DNA of 64,000 nucleotides from Zhengitettix transpicula (GCA_037074705.1 CM073591.1:10057087-10121086), one strand, 5' to 3'. Counted from the first letter of the stretch, positions 34,787-45,479 are shown. The notes: generated from the letters alone by a model not told the origin. Numbers and translations are program-made.

Positions 34787-35240
34787 ATGATTCAACTGTT
34801 AATTTATCTGATTAGGGAAACAAATTTTCCTCATCCATCAGTAAATTTTTCCAAATCAGTTATTTTTTCCCCCAAAACGATGTATTTAATAATTTTGATC
34901 TAAATTGATAAAACGTCATGAAGTATTTTAACAGCTTGATTTCGTTAATATCTTTGGTCAGAGTAGAGCATGGTAATGATATTCTATGGAATGGAACAGG
35001 AAGGTGTCCTACGCCTTCAACGCCATTCCTCGTGACCAAACCCCTCGAATTTATTCTCTTTGATTTTTTAAAAATAATAATCAAGTCATACATAAGAAAG
35101 TTTAGGTGCTGACGAGTGCAGTTGTGTCGCTCTAGGCTCTTCTTCTTCGTACCCTGAGGAAAGGGGAACAAGGATCCCAGTAACTTTGTTGTGTGGTATT
35201 TGTATTATCACCCTTTTTTTTGTCTGAAATTTAATTATTA

Positions 35241-36042
35241 ATTCCAAAAAACTGAATAAATATCCGAATGAATTTATTGTACATGAAAATGCTGGTAAAA
35301 TTTATTTTTCGGACCGTTCACCCGGTTTCTCTCTGCTTGATGACGTCACCTCGTTCTTCTCCAGGCACCGTAGTTTTCTTTCCAGGAGGCTGATAATTGG
35401 ACACTCAACACACAGGTCTCAGGTGCAGTTCCGTTTCCAATGGCTGACCCCTCCGCTCCCCCTCCCACACCACCCTCTCTCACGCCCCGTCTAAGAATAT
35501 CATTACAGCGCCGCCATCTTGATTCAGTCCTCGTCTCGATTCTAATTTACCCTGCAGTTGCAGCCGACAGCGACGAGTGATTACAACAGTCTCCTTCACT
35601 GCAGATGTTTCCCCCCACCCCCCGGAATTGTACTGTAAAGTGAAAGAAATACCACAGTTCTGAATTATCTTCATTCAGGCTCTCTGATCTTCCTTTCAAC
35701 AATGAATTCAGCGGTAGGGGGAAAAACAATCCTTCAATCTTCACTTTAGTGGTTGACGGAGGCCTTCAGCAAGTTTCCTTCACAGGACGATTTCCCCCCC
35801 GCCCCCTTCATTCAAGAAGTTCCACGCTTCAGCCAGCGCCCTTCAGGTCGATCCTCGTTTACAACGATCACAAATTAATCTTGAAATGGTTATTAATTTT
35901 TCACTCCAAAACATCCTTTAAATTTAAAAAAACCGCAACCATGGTCTACAATTTAGTTTGATAAAAAGTTTCCATCATAATTATAAATTAAAAATACACT
36001 TTCAGGACATGTTTGTACAACAAATTTTTATCCGGTAGATTT
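35241..36042. other. Unassigned sequence
   Basis: A TGACGTCA site lies at 35341. The part at 35300-35850 is fairly GC-balanced with C-runs. Frames on both strands (for example 35480-35674 and 35749-35961) are short and unrecognised. Confidence 0.5.
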
Positions 36043-36044
36043 TA

Positions 36045-36098
<54 letters not shown>
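36043..36098. repeat. (AT)n microsatellite
   Basis: About 56 bp of TA repeats. Confidence 0.95.
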
Positions 36099-36100
<2 letters not shown>

Positions 36101-36560
36101 AGTGAATAGCATGGGTAAGTGGCCGCCCTTTTGTCCGCGGGCCTGAGAAGGAATTAATTAAAAGTGCACGTGCGCCGGAGAGGCCCCAAAGAGTCGAGGG
36201 TACGCGTCCCTTTTTTTGCATCGTTTAGGAGGGGGAGGGGGGTCGGAGTAAGGGTATATACTCCGTACCCGGGAGATGACCTGGAGGACTGGAAAAGGGA
36301 AGTGAGAGAGGCGAGAGGGTGCAAAATTTGGCGGGCTGTAAGGAACAAGAGTTTAGGAGTGTGGACGTCCATCGCGTGGAGGCCGAAGAAGGAGATCGTG
36401 GGGCTGCTACAAGACCAGTGATCCTCTGCTGATGCTACGAGGTAAAGTAAGGGTCGCCACCATTAATGTAAAGTGCCTTCAGACACAGTACAGAACTAAG
36501 CTACATTACCTTGTAGAGGAGGAGGATTTCATTAACCAAGCTAGAACTAATTATTGTTAT
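36099..36560 (+). other. CpG-rich segment with an 85-codon frame and splice-like sites
   Basis: A plus-strand frame at 36164-36421 encodes a charged 85-residue product (DDLEDWKREVREARG near its middle) unlike any family I recognise. GAGGTAAAG near 36440 resembles a splice donor, and TTTTTTTTGCAG near 36561-36572 an acceptor. Competing frames and the repeat-rich setting make a gene doubtful. Confidence 0.25.
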
Positions 36561-36694
36561 TTTTTTTGCAGACTATATATATATATACCTTCTGGCGCCT
36601 AATCAATTTTTTAATGTATTTTTTTGTATTTTTATGTAATAAAGTTTTTATACATGGTAATAAAGTCAAATCATATATATATATATATATATAT

Positions 36695-36742
36695 AGCCTT
36701 GTGTCTTGATATATATATATATATATATCAAGACACAAGGCT
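36695..36742. repeat. Perfect 48-bp palindrome
   Basis: AGCCTTGTGTCTTGAT (36695-36710) is mirrored exactly by ATCAAGACACAAGGCT (36727-36742), with AT dinucleotides between. The whole can form a cruciform. Confidence 0.97.
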
Positions 36743-36825
36743 GCGCAGTCTCCAAACAACTTAGCACATTAATATACATTTGATATTAATCATAATATAG
36801 AAATCAGACATCAATGACGAGTCCG

Positions 36826-37068
36826 CCGTCCCCCGGGTTGTCATAATTAAACTCAGCGACATCCATAACCACCAGATTCGACTCCAATCCCCTGTTTTCT
36901 TCCCTCCGTTATTTTTTTATTTAGTAACGCCACTCAACCCCACTCAACCCCTAAAGGTGCTCCCTTCCCATTCTGTAAGGGGATGAAATTATCCACAAAA
37001 AAATCTAATTGGTAGAAATAATATTAAATCTCAATGACTCCGAAAAAATATTTATTCAACGCAAATAT
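36826..37068 (+). mobile_element. Family A element, 3'-truncated
   Basis: GTCCCCCGGGTTGTCATAAT and GACATCCATAACC mark the start. It runs to TTATTCAACGCAAATATC and then meets TTTAGACGAGTCTACGCTCC, a sequence related to the 139-bp insert at 38866. Confidence 0.8.
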
Positions 37069-37964
37069 CTTTAGACGAGTCTACGCTCCTTGGTATTGTG
37101 ATAATTCTATCCTTCCACAGCCTCTCTTTTCTTCTTACTGTCTGGTCCGAATCATAATTGGCGCAATCCAGTACCGTCTCTGTCCTCCAAGCACGAGGAG
37201 ACGCACGCTGCAGCATGGAAGGACTTGAAGGATTCCAAGACAGACCAGTCGCGACTTCAGTGCAACGTTGTTGCGGTCCGGGCGGAGTGATACGAAGGGC
37301 CAGAGGTGACAGACAGCGGGCACCCTGTGTGTGTGTGTGTGTGTGGGGTTGAGAGAGACTCGCGGGCAGAGTCGCGACTGCACACACACGAGGATCGATA
37401 CCCAGACTTGCGCACGCGAGACACGTTCATTTTCCTACTGCAAATTGGAATGGAACCGAGAATTCTCCGAGGAATTCGTAGAATGCACAATAGAAACGCA
37501 GGCATGGAAAAGGCAAGGCAAAGGAGATTAAAAAAGAGAGGAGGAGGAGGAGGAGGAGTCGCGCTGGTGCGAGGAGACAAGGAAGAATAACGCGCACTTG
37601 CTGATGCAGGCTGTAATGGCGGGACTCATCACGAGATTAGTAAAAAACCCCCGCATCCTACGAGTAATCACATTTTTACACGTTTCGTACGACGTTTTTC
37701 TGTCGTCAACAAATTATTTTTTTTATTCGGATCACCGTAGAGCAAGGGGGAAACTCTGGAGGTGTTTGTAAAATTACCACATTGAACGTCATCCGGCCCG
37801 TGTGTGTTCGCGCGCACACACACACATGTGGGAGTGACTGAAGTCAGTCTGGTCGTGACGTTCAGGCTCCATCTTCAGTCGTCAAGCAAGTTGGCACTCC
37901 TGTATCGTCCTTTAAGCGCCGTTGAGCCTCAACGGTTCAATTAAAATTTAAAAGTGTTTAGTTA
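37069..37964. other. Unassigned, partly CpG-rich segment
   Basis: The first part shares TTAGACGAGTCTA..CTCCTTGG with 38870. Between 37090 and 37600 the sequence is GC-balanced with a GT tract (37326-37345) and a GAG/GGA run at its end. Several frames of 64-111 codons overlap on both strands and none is recognised. Confidence 0.4.
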
Positions 37965-38628
37965 GGCCTGAACGTTGGGTTTCCTAGATCTTGTTGCAAT
38001 ATCTTTGATTGTCTACTATTCGAAACGTTGGGTTTCCCCGGTCTTTCTTCTTATATCTTTGTCTCGTCTACTATTCGAAACTGTCGGGTTTCTTAATTCT
38101 TGTGGCAGTATCTTTGTCTTCCTACTAATTGAAACGTTGAATTTCCTTATTCTTCGTACCGTATTCTTTGCCTATTCTTCGTATTCCGAACGGTAAATTT
38201 ACTAATTTTTACTTGGTCTATCTTTGGATTTTTCTGCTATATGAAACGTTGAGTTTTCTAATTCTTATCCTGTTATCTTTGCCCTTTTGGTCCAATTCAA
38301 AAAGGTGAATTTCTTAAATCTTCTTGTGTTATCTTTGGATTGTCTACGAATTGAAACGTCGGGTTTCCTTATTGTGGTCGATATATCTTTGTCTTGTCTA
38401 CTATTCGAAACTGTTTGGTTTTTCTAATTCTTATTCTGATATCTTTGCCTATTGTTCGTATTCCGAACGGTAAATTTCCTAATTTTTACTTGGTCCATTT
38501 TTGGATTGCCTGTTAATTGAAACGTTGGGTTTCCTAATACTTATTCTGATATCTTTACCCTTTTCTCATGTTCCAAACGGTGAATTTCGTAAATCTTCTC
38601 GTTACATCTTTGTCTTGTCTACTGTTCG
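37965..38628 (+). repeat. Degenerate 54-bp tandem repeat, left block
   Basis: Units read GAAACGTTGGGTTTCCTAAT, TCTTGTTGCAATATCTTTGG, then ATTGTCTACTATTC. The consensus is about 52-54 bp. In one frame a 54-bp unit encodes ETLGFLILVAISLDCLLI. The array is split from the block at 39358 by a family B insertion. Confidence 0.88.
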
Positions 38629-38954
38629 AAACTTTGGTTTTTTTTAAAAAAAATTATTTAGGGTAACAGGCTACATGAGGCTAATCCACTTACTGGCAAC
38701 TCCGCTTTAATAGCATAGGAAAGGGATTTGAAAGGGGGGATGCGGAAGGGTAGAGGAAGGTAGCCAAGGGTTAACTAGGGGCCCCGGGCTATGGTTTAAG
38801 GATCCTACCCCGCGGAAATTCGCCTAAAAGTGATGCAGGGAAAACCCTAGAAAACCTGCATTAGGTGTCATTAGACGAGTCTATAATCCTTGGAATTTTT
38901 ATCATAAATGATAAAGAATTGGGGTTTTTTACCATCTCTAATTAATAAAATAGC

Positions 38955-38990
<36 letters not shown>

Positions 38991-39357
38991 ATGTGTTCCT
39001 TATACTAGAAAAACCTGCATCAGGTAGGTCGGTCATTGGGTACTTGTCCCACGCCCTTCCCTGGATAGCGGGAGAGGAGTTTGCTGTGGGTACGCAGCAT
39101 TCCCTTCTCCTTGCCTCGACTAGTTTAGGAGGCAGCTGGCCGACTATTCCAATGGGAACAGGGAACAACTCTTACCGTATGCCCAAAGTCTGTGACCCCA
39201 GAACATACACCTCTCAGAACAGGCCTCGGTTTGTGCAAACCTTAGTTCAAAAACGGAGACAGGAGAAGGCATCCCCAAAGGTAGCCCCTTCGTGACTCTC
39301 CTATAAAGTTCTGCCTGCGAGAGAATAGCCCTCGCAGCAGTACTGGCCAAACTTTGG
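38629..39357 (-). mobile_element. Family B element, full length, with a nested 139-bp insert
   Basis: Plus-strand order is AGGGTAACAGGCTACATGAG to the hairpin CTGCGAGAGAATAGCCCTCGC near 39321. AAACTTTGG at 38629-38637 and 39349-39357 is a likely 9-bp target-site duplication, with the caution that similar phrases recur in the host repeat. The element lies inside a 54-bp repeat array. Confidence 0.85.
38866..39004. mobile_element. 139-bp insert with ~19-bp target-site duplication
   Basis: CTAGAAAACCTGCATTAGG (38847-38865) is repeated as CTAGAAAAACCTGCATCAGG (39005-39024) on the far side. In other family B copies this phrase occurs once. The insert begins TGTCATTAGACGAGTCTATA and contains CT and GT runs (38955-38990). 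Its TTAGACGAGTCTA..CCTTGG start recurs at 37069. Confidence 0.8.
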
Positions 39358-40215
39358 GTTTCCTAATTCTTATTCTGATATCTTTACCTTTTTCTCATAT
39401 TCCAGAAAAAGCGAATTTGTTAATTCTTCTTGTGTTATCTTTGGATTGTCTATTAATTGAAACGTTGGGTTTCCTTATTCTGGTTGATATACAATTGTCT
39501 TGTCCACTATTAGAAACTTTAGGTTTTGTGATCCATGTGTGCACTATTTTGTATTGGCTGCTATTCAAATTGTTGGCTTTCCTAGCTTTTTCTTGTTATA
39601 TCTTTGCCTTGGTTCCAATGTCCTCATATGTCGGTTTCTTGATTCTTGTGGCAGTATCTTTGGCCTTCCTACTAATTAATACGTTGATTTTCCTCATTCT
39701 TCTTACCGTATATTTATCTTATCTACTAATTGAAAGTTTTAGTTCCTTAATTCTTCTTTATATATCTTTGGATTGTCCAAACGTTGGATTTCTTGATTCT
39801 TGTTGCGAAATCTCGCGTATTGTCTACAATTCAAATCGTTCAGTTTTTCTTATTCTCGTTGCAATACCTTTTATATTCTCTACTATTTTTGGAACGTTGC
39901 TCTTTCAGACTTTTTCTTGTAATATCTTTGCATTGCCTGCTATTTAATTCTTGATTTTACATCCTTGGATTTTCTATTGTTACGAAAGTTTAGATTTCTT
40001 AATTATTGTTGCTGTGTCATCGGATTGTCTATTGTTGTGAACCCCTTTTGGTTTCTCAATTGTTGTTGCTATATATCTTTGGACTGTCTATTGTTTGAAA
40101 CTTTGGGTTTTTCTAATAATTGTGGCCTTTATCCTTGTATTGTCTTAAAAACGTTTAAATTCCTACTTCTTGTTACTATATCTTTGTTTTGTTTACTATT
40201 CCGATCGTTAGTTTT
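39358..40215 (+). repeat. Degenerate 54-bp tandem repeat, right block
   Basis: Same unit as 37965-38628. A 197-codon frame (39354-39947) and a 118-codon frame (39965-40321) read through the repeat because many units keep a length divisible by three. Products are strongly hydrophobic. Confidence 0.85.
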
Positions 40216-41583
40216 ACAAATTATTTTTCTTCCCACATTTTTCGTCTTTGGCCTACTCCTTTCACCTTATCCGTTTCTCTACCCCGACTCTCTCTCTACA
40301 TTCTCCCTCGCTAAGAAGTAACCTTTTTTTCTTTTTTACAGATTCTATTTCACCTTATTAAGGCAATGGGAATAAACCCTGAAAATTTGTTTCTTCTACT
40401 TTTGGTTAACCATATTATGAAAAATAAGGTATTTAGGGCTGTTTAAATATCGTGTGCTTCCTTGTTAGTGGGGAAAGACATGACACATCTTCTGCTCAAA
40501 GACGTTAGGAAGACAGAACAACGTTTCCTGTAGGTGGTAAAATTAATTATGTCACGTAGGTTAACATTAATTAATCAAAGATTACACGAATCCTTTACAG
40601 TGTTTTCGAAAGATATGGCAGTAGTATCTCTGGTTTTGGAAAAATTACCCGACATCCTCAACGTATAAAATTCATGTTGACAGTCAGAAGACGCAGTCAG
40701 AAGTTACCAAACTTAAACATTAAAGATTTTAATATTTAATAGACGTTTCGACGTCTAAATTACGGCATCTTCAGGTGGTAGCATTTAAGTAATTAGGAGA
40801 ACTTTACAACCAAATCTACATTTCCAGAGAGAGAGAGAATTAGAGTAGAATTTCCCCCTCCCCCCGCCCCATCATATGATGTGGGTAGTTGCAAGCTGAT
40901 GACCCGCGCGCATATTGCGGCAATCCAGAGACAATAATATCTGCTGCGCGCTTTAATCCCCCTCCCCACCCCTCTCCCTGTGTGCATGTGAGTGGTCTCT
41001 ATAAAGGCCTCCAGCCATGACAGGGTCGCCAACATATTAACACTTCATCCCGGACGTAGAAATTAATTAAGCCAATAAAAAAAAACACCGCTGGTAGCAT
41101 CAGCTTTAATATTTAAATGTTGACCTTTAAAAAAAGGGGGGATATTACACATTCCTCTGGCGTAAACTCGGCGGTTTTTCTCCCTAAGCTCAAATATGGC
41201 TTTTACACCGTAGTATAGTGTGACGCGTTTTAGCTCGCTTCTCCATCGGCACAATAATAATGCAGGGTGAAATATCTCCTTTGTTACGTCATAGCGTCCT
41301 GTTTACCCCGTCCCGTCCCATTGAGAGATTTCCTGCGAGGATTGCACCTTAACCCCCCCCCCCCCCCCCGACGCGCTCTCTTATTGGTGGGGATTTGAGA
41401 CCGACGGGCGGAGGGCGAACAAGAGCTAAAGTGGTTGCGGGTCATTTAGAATTCCATTACGCGACGGGGATTGCTTACAGATGCATCTTGCTTTGTGGAT
41501 CCGTCGCCATTGCGGCACACACAAACAAGCCAGACTGTCGCAGCCTGAAATAAATTACGGTAGGACATTAGTTAAGCTTTACC
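40216..41583. other. Unassigned sequence with one hammerhead-like motif
   Basis: AT-rich to about 40800, then mixed with CpG (GACCCGCGCGCAT) and a 17-C run at 41353-41369. Short frames (80 and 63 codons) are unrecognised. Confidence 0.5.
40741..40776 (-). ncRNA. Hammerhead-ribozyme-like motif (candidate)
   Basis: On the minus strand CACCTGAAGATGC is followed by CGT/ACG (loop AATTTAG) and TCGAAACGTC. Stem III is not formed convincingly, so this is likely decayed. ACAGTCAGAAG upstream resembles the flank of the 13.4 and 18.1 kb sites. Confidence 0.28.
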
Positions 41584-41597
41584 ATATATATATATAT

Positions 41598-41634
<37 letters not shown>

Positions 41635-41964
41635 AAAAAGAGAGACAGGGAGAGAGAGACAGGGAGAGAGAAGGAGGGAGGGAGGGGGAGAGAAAGAGGG
41701 AGAGGTAGCGGAGGGGGAGGGGAGGGGGAGGTGGGGTGGGAGAGAGGGAGAGAGAAAGAGGGGGAGGGGAGAGAGGGAGGTAGAGAGGGGGAGGAAGAGT
41801 GGGAGGAAGAGTGGGACGGAGGGAGGGAGGGAGAGGGAGGGAAAGAGGGGGAGAGAGGGGGAGAGAAGGAGGGAGGGGAGAGGGGAGGGAGAAAGAGAGT
41901 GAGAGGGAGGGAGGGAGAGGGAGGGAAATAGGGGGTAGAGGGAGAGAGAGGGAGAGAGAGAGAG
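41584..41964. repeat. (TA)n, (GATA)n and GGGAGA-rich microsatellite tract
   Basis: A short TA run, about ten GATA units and then about 330 bp of GGGAGA/GGGAGG sequence. The long frames on both strands are low-complexity. Confidence 0.97.
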
Positions 41965-42312
41965 AGCGGTGACCGGTGTTTCCCGGGATGTCATATATCC
42001 ACAAACCTTGATTTGACTCCAATCTCGGTTGCTTTCGCGTTATTTTCTTCTAACGCCCCTCCAACCCCCACCCCTCCCGTAGGCCTCCTCCCCTCCAATA
42101 GGGCTTGGAATTAAACACAAACACCATCGGTGGAAATACTAACCAAATAAGTTATACCCCCTCAAAATAATATTCGACGCAAACAACGCCCGTGTTTGAA
42201 TGTTTAAAAATTTCCACCCCCCCGTTCCGTTCGTGGCGGGGTTAAATAGCAAGTTTAATGTCATAATTAAACTCAGCGACATCCATAGCCATCCGATTAG
42301 ACTCGAATCTCG
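41965..42312 (+). mobile_element. Family A element, copy 1 of a tandem pair
   Basis: ACCGGTGTTTCCCGGGATGT starts the copy. ATTCGACGCAAACAACGCCC and CATCCATAGCCATCCGATTA lie inside. Its sister at 42424 differs at few positions. Confidence 0.85.
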
Positions 42313-42423
42313 CTAAATTTGGAACTGGGAGAGAGAGGGAGGGAGAGAAGGAGGGAGAGGGAGGAAAATAGGGGGGATAGGGAAAGAGAGAGAGACAGAG
42401 GGAGAGAGACAGAGGGAGAGCGG
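42313..42423. repeat. GA-rich spacer between two family A copies
   Basis: GGGAGAGAGAGGGAGGGAGA-type sequence similar to 41633-41964. Together with copy 1 it forms a ~455-bp unit duplicated in tandem. Confidence 0.92.
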
Positions 42424-42775
42424 TGACCGGCGTTTCCCGGGATGTCATATATCTACAACCCTTGATTTGACTCCAATCTCGGTTGCTTTCACGTTATTTT
42501 CTCCTAACGCCCCTCCACCCCCACCCCTCCCGTAGGCCTCCTCCCCTCCAATAGGGCTCGGAATGAAACACAAACACCATCGGTGGAAATACTAACCAAA
42601 TAAGTTATACCCCCTCAAAATAATATTCGACGCAAACAACGCACGTGTTTGCATATTTAAAAATTTCCACTCCCCCGTTCCGTTCCTGGCGGGGTTAAAT
42701 AACAAGTTTAATGTCATAATTAATCTCAGCGACATCCATAGCCATCCGATTAGACTCGAATCTCGCTGGGTCTAG
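42424..42775 (+). mobile_element. Family A element, copy 2 of a tandem pair
   Basis: ACCGGCGTTTCCCGGGATGT to GATTAGACTCGAATCTCGCT repeats copy 1 with minor changes. The duplication is recent. Confidence 0.85.
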
Positions 42776-43990
42776 AATTATTTTCCTTGTAACTGCATTG
42801 CAGAACCTTCCTTATTGGTGCTTTGGGTGGTTGAAAAGATACACAAAATACATCTAGATGGTAATGTGTTCAAAACATGGAACCTCCAAAAAGCAACTGA
42901 TGATGAAAGATAAAAATCGGCCGTAATAGCGTGTTTTTCATTTCATCCCTTTTAAACTCCTGGGAGCTGCCCTACGCTTCGAAAGGCCGACGCAAACATT
43001 CCTGGGGCTTCATCGCAACCGGATGAATAGTTTAGAAGCGCTTAGTGGACACTCAGCCAGACACAACGGCTGTGACGTCACGCAAAAGTATTCGCTTTTT
43101 TTTAATATTTGACTTTAAGTGTTCCGTGACGTGCAAAATGGATGCCGGGAAATATTTAAATGTGTCAATGTCATTTCTAAATCATTATTTAGTATATATT
43201 AACAATTGTTTATTTAAATAATGTGTTTAATGTTAGGATACAATAATAAATACTGTTAACTGCTGCGCCTGCTGCAGTGCGCGTATGCCTGTGTGTCGTG
43301 CAGGGAAGCTGGCTCAACAAGGGGCAGCTGCCTTATCCCTCTGTTACAGCAGGAGTGACGTCACGCCCTCAGTCTAGTCCCCAGGTTACCTTCCTTGCAA
43401 TATAATATAGATGCTCTTTGAAACGCTGGACTCTATCTTCGTCTTAGAGCAACGATACTCTTAGACATGTTAATATTCTCTGCCCCACAGACAAGTGACG
43501 TCACTCAGCGCCATGACATCAGCCCCGTGTGTGCAGACAGCAACATGCGTGTATTTGCGGCCATTATCATTGGATCTTTAAAAAACCAGATAATGCGGTT
43601 GAGAAGAGAATTAAATTCTCTACAACCTTTACTCCGTAACTAATTACGTCACTGGCGGCCAGTTTGGAGATATCAGCACTAGAAACACGACAACCTGCAT
43701 TCTCTTATTAAATGTCGTGACTTTGACGCAGGATTTCTCTCACTTCCTTGGACCTAATTTAGTCCTCGAGTCCACCATCACATGCAGAATTTCATCCTCT
43801 ACAATTCATCACTGGACATTATTTTCACTAGAACGCTTCATTCTTTTGCTATTAGCGAAAAACTGAAAAGAGGTGCAAAGTTCCGTGGTTTTCCAGGGCT
43901 GCCATTCCTATTTTCTGAAGCGGACTATTCCGCGTTTTGAATGAGAATTTGTCACCGTCGCGGACTATTCCGCTTGACTTTTTTCATTAA
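42776..43990. other. Diverged family A tail and unassigned sequence with three CREs
   Basis: Up to about 43030 words such as AAATCGGCCGTAATAGCGTG recall family A. TGACGTCA occurs at 43073, 43356 and 43496. The rest is unrecognised. CGGACTATTCCGC occurs twice at about 43920-43975. Confidence 0.5.
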
Positions 43991-44262
43991 TGTCCACGAC
44001 AAGTTGTAAAAATATCATAAGATGTTCTCTGTTCCCGTTGGGGGCAGTCGGCCAGCCGCATCCACTGTTGGATGCGGAGGCATGGTGCTGGTTATGCTGC
44101 GTTCCGCACACACGCACGCAGATGGCAAAGTCACAGTCCGCAGTCATCGTAAGTAAAATTTACCGTAACGTGTCGACGACTAGAAATGAAGGCAGTGACG
44201 ACACCAACATGGCGACGTCCTTGTGGCCTGCTGTTGTTGTCTGCCGTAAATTACTGGACATA
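43991..44262 (+). mobile_element. Core-sharing short element, arm 1 of an inverted pair
   Basis: GTTCCCGTTGGGGGCAGTCG, GCCAGCCGCATCC and ATGCTGCGTTCC match the family B core in the same order, while the flanks (GACAAGTTGTAAAAATATC and GTCTGCCGTAAATTAC) differ. A 95-codon frame at 43990-44277 crosses it but is not recognised. The inverse copy lies at 45134-45417. Confidence 0.75.
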
Positions 44263-45133
44263 AAGCGAAGGGGTTAATGGCGAGAGGGTTGTAACTAATA
44301 ATGACCCGTCGTAAAGTGCCTTAGGGGCAACTGTTGCTTCATCCTGGAACTGCGGATGCTTAATTACGGCTAATCTCTGCACACAACATTAGTCCCCCAT
44401 TTTCCACAGTAGTTTCACATTTATATCCCTTCCGATGACGTAGAAGGGGCTTTAACCTCAGTCACTGGGATTGCGTGTGTGAAGGATACGAATACTGTAC
44501 TTAAACGATACCCACAACGGCTCAAGCGAAATTCCCCCCCCCCCTACGGTTGCTTCGAGCCTTGCATTATATTATATCAGATAAAAAGTCGAAACAGGCA
44601 GAAAAAGAAGACTCAAGAGTGATCGGAAAGTCGGACAATACAGCAATTAAACCTCAGAGTGAGTAGAAGCCGCTTAAACGCGGAGCCTAACATTTTAAAC
44701 CCTCCAAAAGACTTTTAAAAAAAACGCGGTAACCGTCGTGCGTTTACTTTTTTCCCCTCCCCGGTAGTATGAAGAATTTGGCAGGACAAATATCAAGCTG
44801 CACCATTATACTCCTTCCAGTGAACCATCGAAGTTCAACAACCACAGGACAACCGCAGATCCACACACCAAAATAAAAAATTAAAAAAACGCGGCAACCG
44901 TCAAGCACATACTTTTCTTCCACCAAATATACAAGGACCATTGTCGGTTCGTTCTGACCGTATTAAAAGTATAAGGCCACGTAACACTCGTCAAGCCTAT
45001 CAGTTAAAAGAAAAGTGTGATGGGAGCGTGCCTTAAATGTTCCAATGGGAGCGACGGACAACTCTTTCCGTAGGTAGCGAACAGTTCTCAATATTTTTTA
45101 GAGTGTATATATAATTATGTATATATATATATA
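44263..45133. other. Spacer between inverted arms
   Basis: An 11-C run lies at 44534-44544. AACGCGGTAACCGTC (44724) recurs as AACGCGGCAACCGTC (44889), about 165 bp apart. A short family B-like piece, AATGTTCCAATGGGAGCGAC, lies near 45045. No gene is recognised. Confidence 0.5.
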
Positions 45134-45417
45134 TGTCCGGTAATTTACGGCAGACAACAACAGCAGGCCACAAGGACGTCCCCCGAGTCGTCATGTTCGT
45201 GTCGTCACTGCCTTCATTTCCAGTCGTCGACTCCGTGACACGTTACGGTAAATTTTACTAACGATGGCTGCGGACTACGACTTTGCCCTCGGCGTGTGTG
45301 TGGAACGCAGCATCACCAACACCATGCCTCGCTCCATTCGTGGCTGCGGCTGGCCGACTGACCCAACGGGAACAGAGGACATCTTATGATTTTTTTTACA
45401 ACTTGTATATGTTAGTC
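45134..45417 (-). mobile_element. Core-sharing short element, arm 2 of an inverted pair
   Basis: GTCCGGTAATTTACGGCAGA to TTTTTTACAACTTGTAT is the inverse of 43991-44262 with about 90% agreement by eye. It includes GGCTGGCCGACTG and GGAACGCAGCAT, the family B core words. Confidence 0.8.
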
Positions 45418-45436
45418 CATGAGTGAAAAAACCCAA

Positions 45437-45437
45437 A

Positions 45438-45479
<42 letters not shown>
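45437..45479. repeat. (AT)n microsatellite
   Basis: About 40 bp of AT repeats. Confidence 0.95.

Larger units (their letters stand above)
32330..35240. mobile_element. Foldback-like element with long inverted arms and tandem core
   Basis: The left arm (32330-32456, 32541-32645 and 33296-33490) is the inverse of the right arm (34775-35240). Shared marks are CTAGAGCGACACAACTGCAC, AAATCAAAGAGAATAAATT, TTGCTCTACTCTGACCAA and AAATTTACTGACGGATGAG. Between the arms lies a 1.3-kb tandem array. The left arm has been broken by an 82-bp inverted duplication and by a ~640-bp insert. Foldback transposons have long inverted arms with internal repeats, and Penelope-like elements can also be bounded by inverted copies. 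Confidence 0.7.

Noticed and set aside
39354..39947. A 197-codon multi-pass membrane-like frame
   Set aside because: It reads through a degenerate 54-bp tandem repeat. Frame preservation is noted as a finding, but there is no domain or transcript support.
41572..42022. Frames of 140 and 147 codons, Pro/Ser/Leu-rich
   Set aside because: They lie in the GGGAGA microsatellite and change register at its edges.
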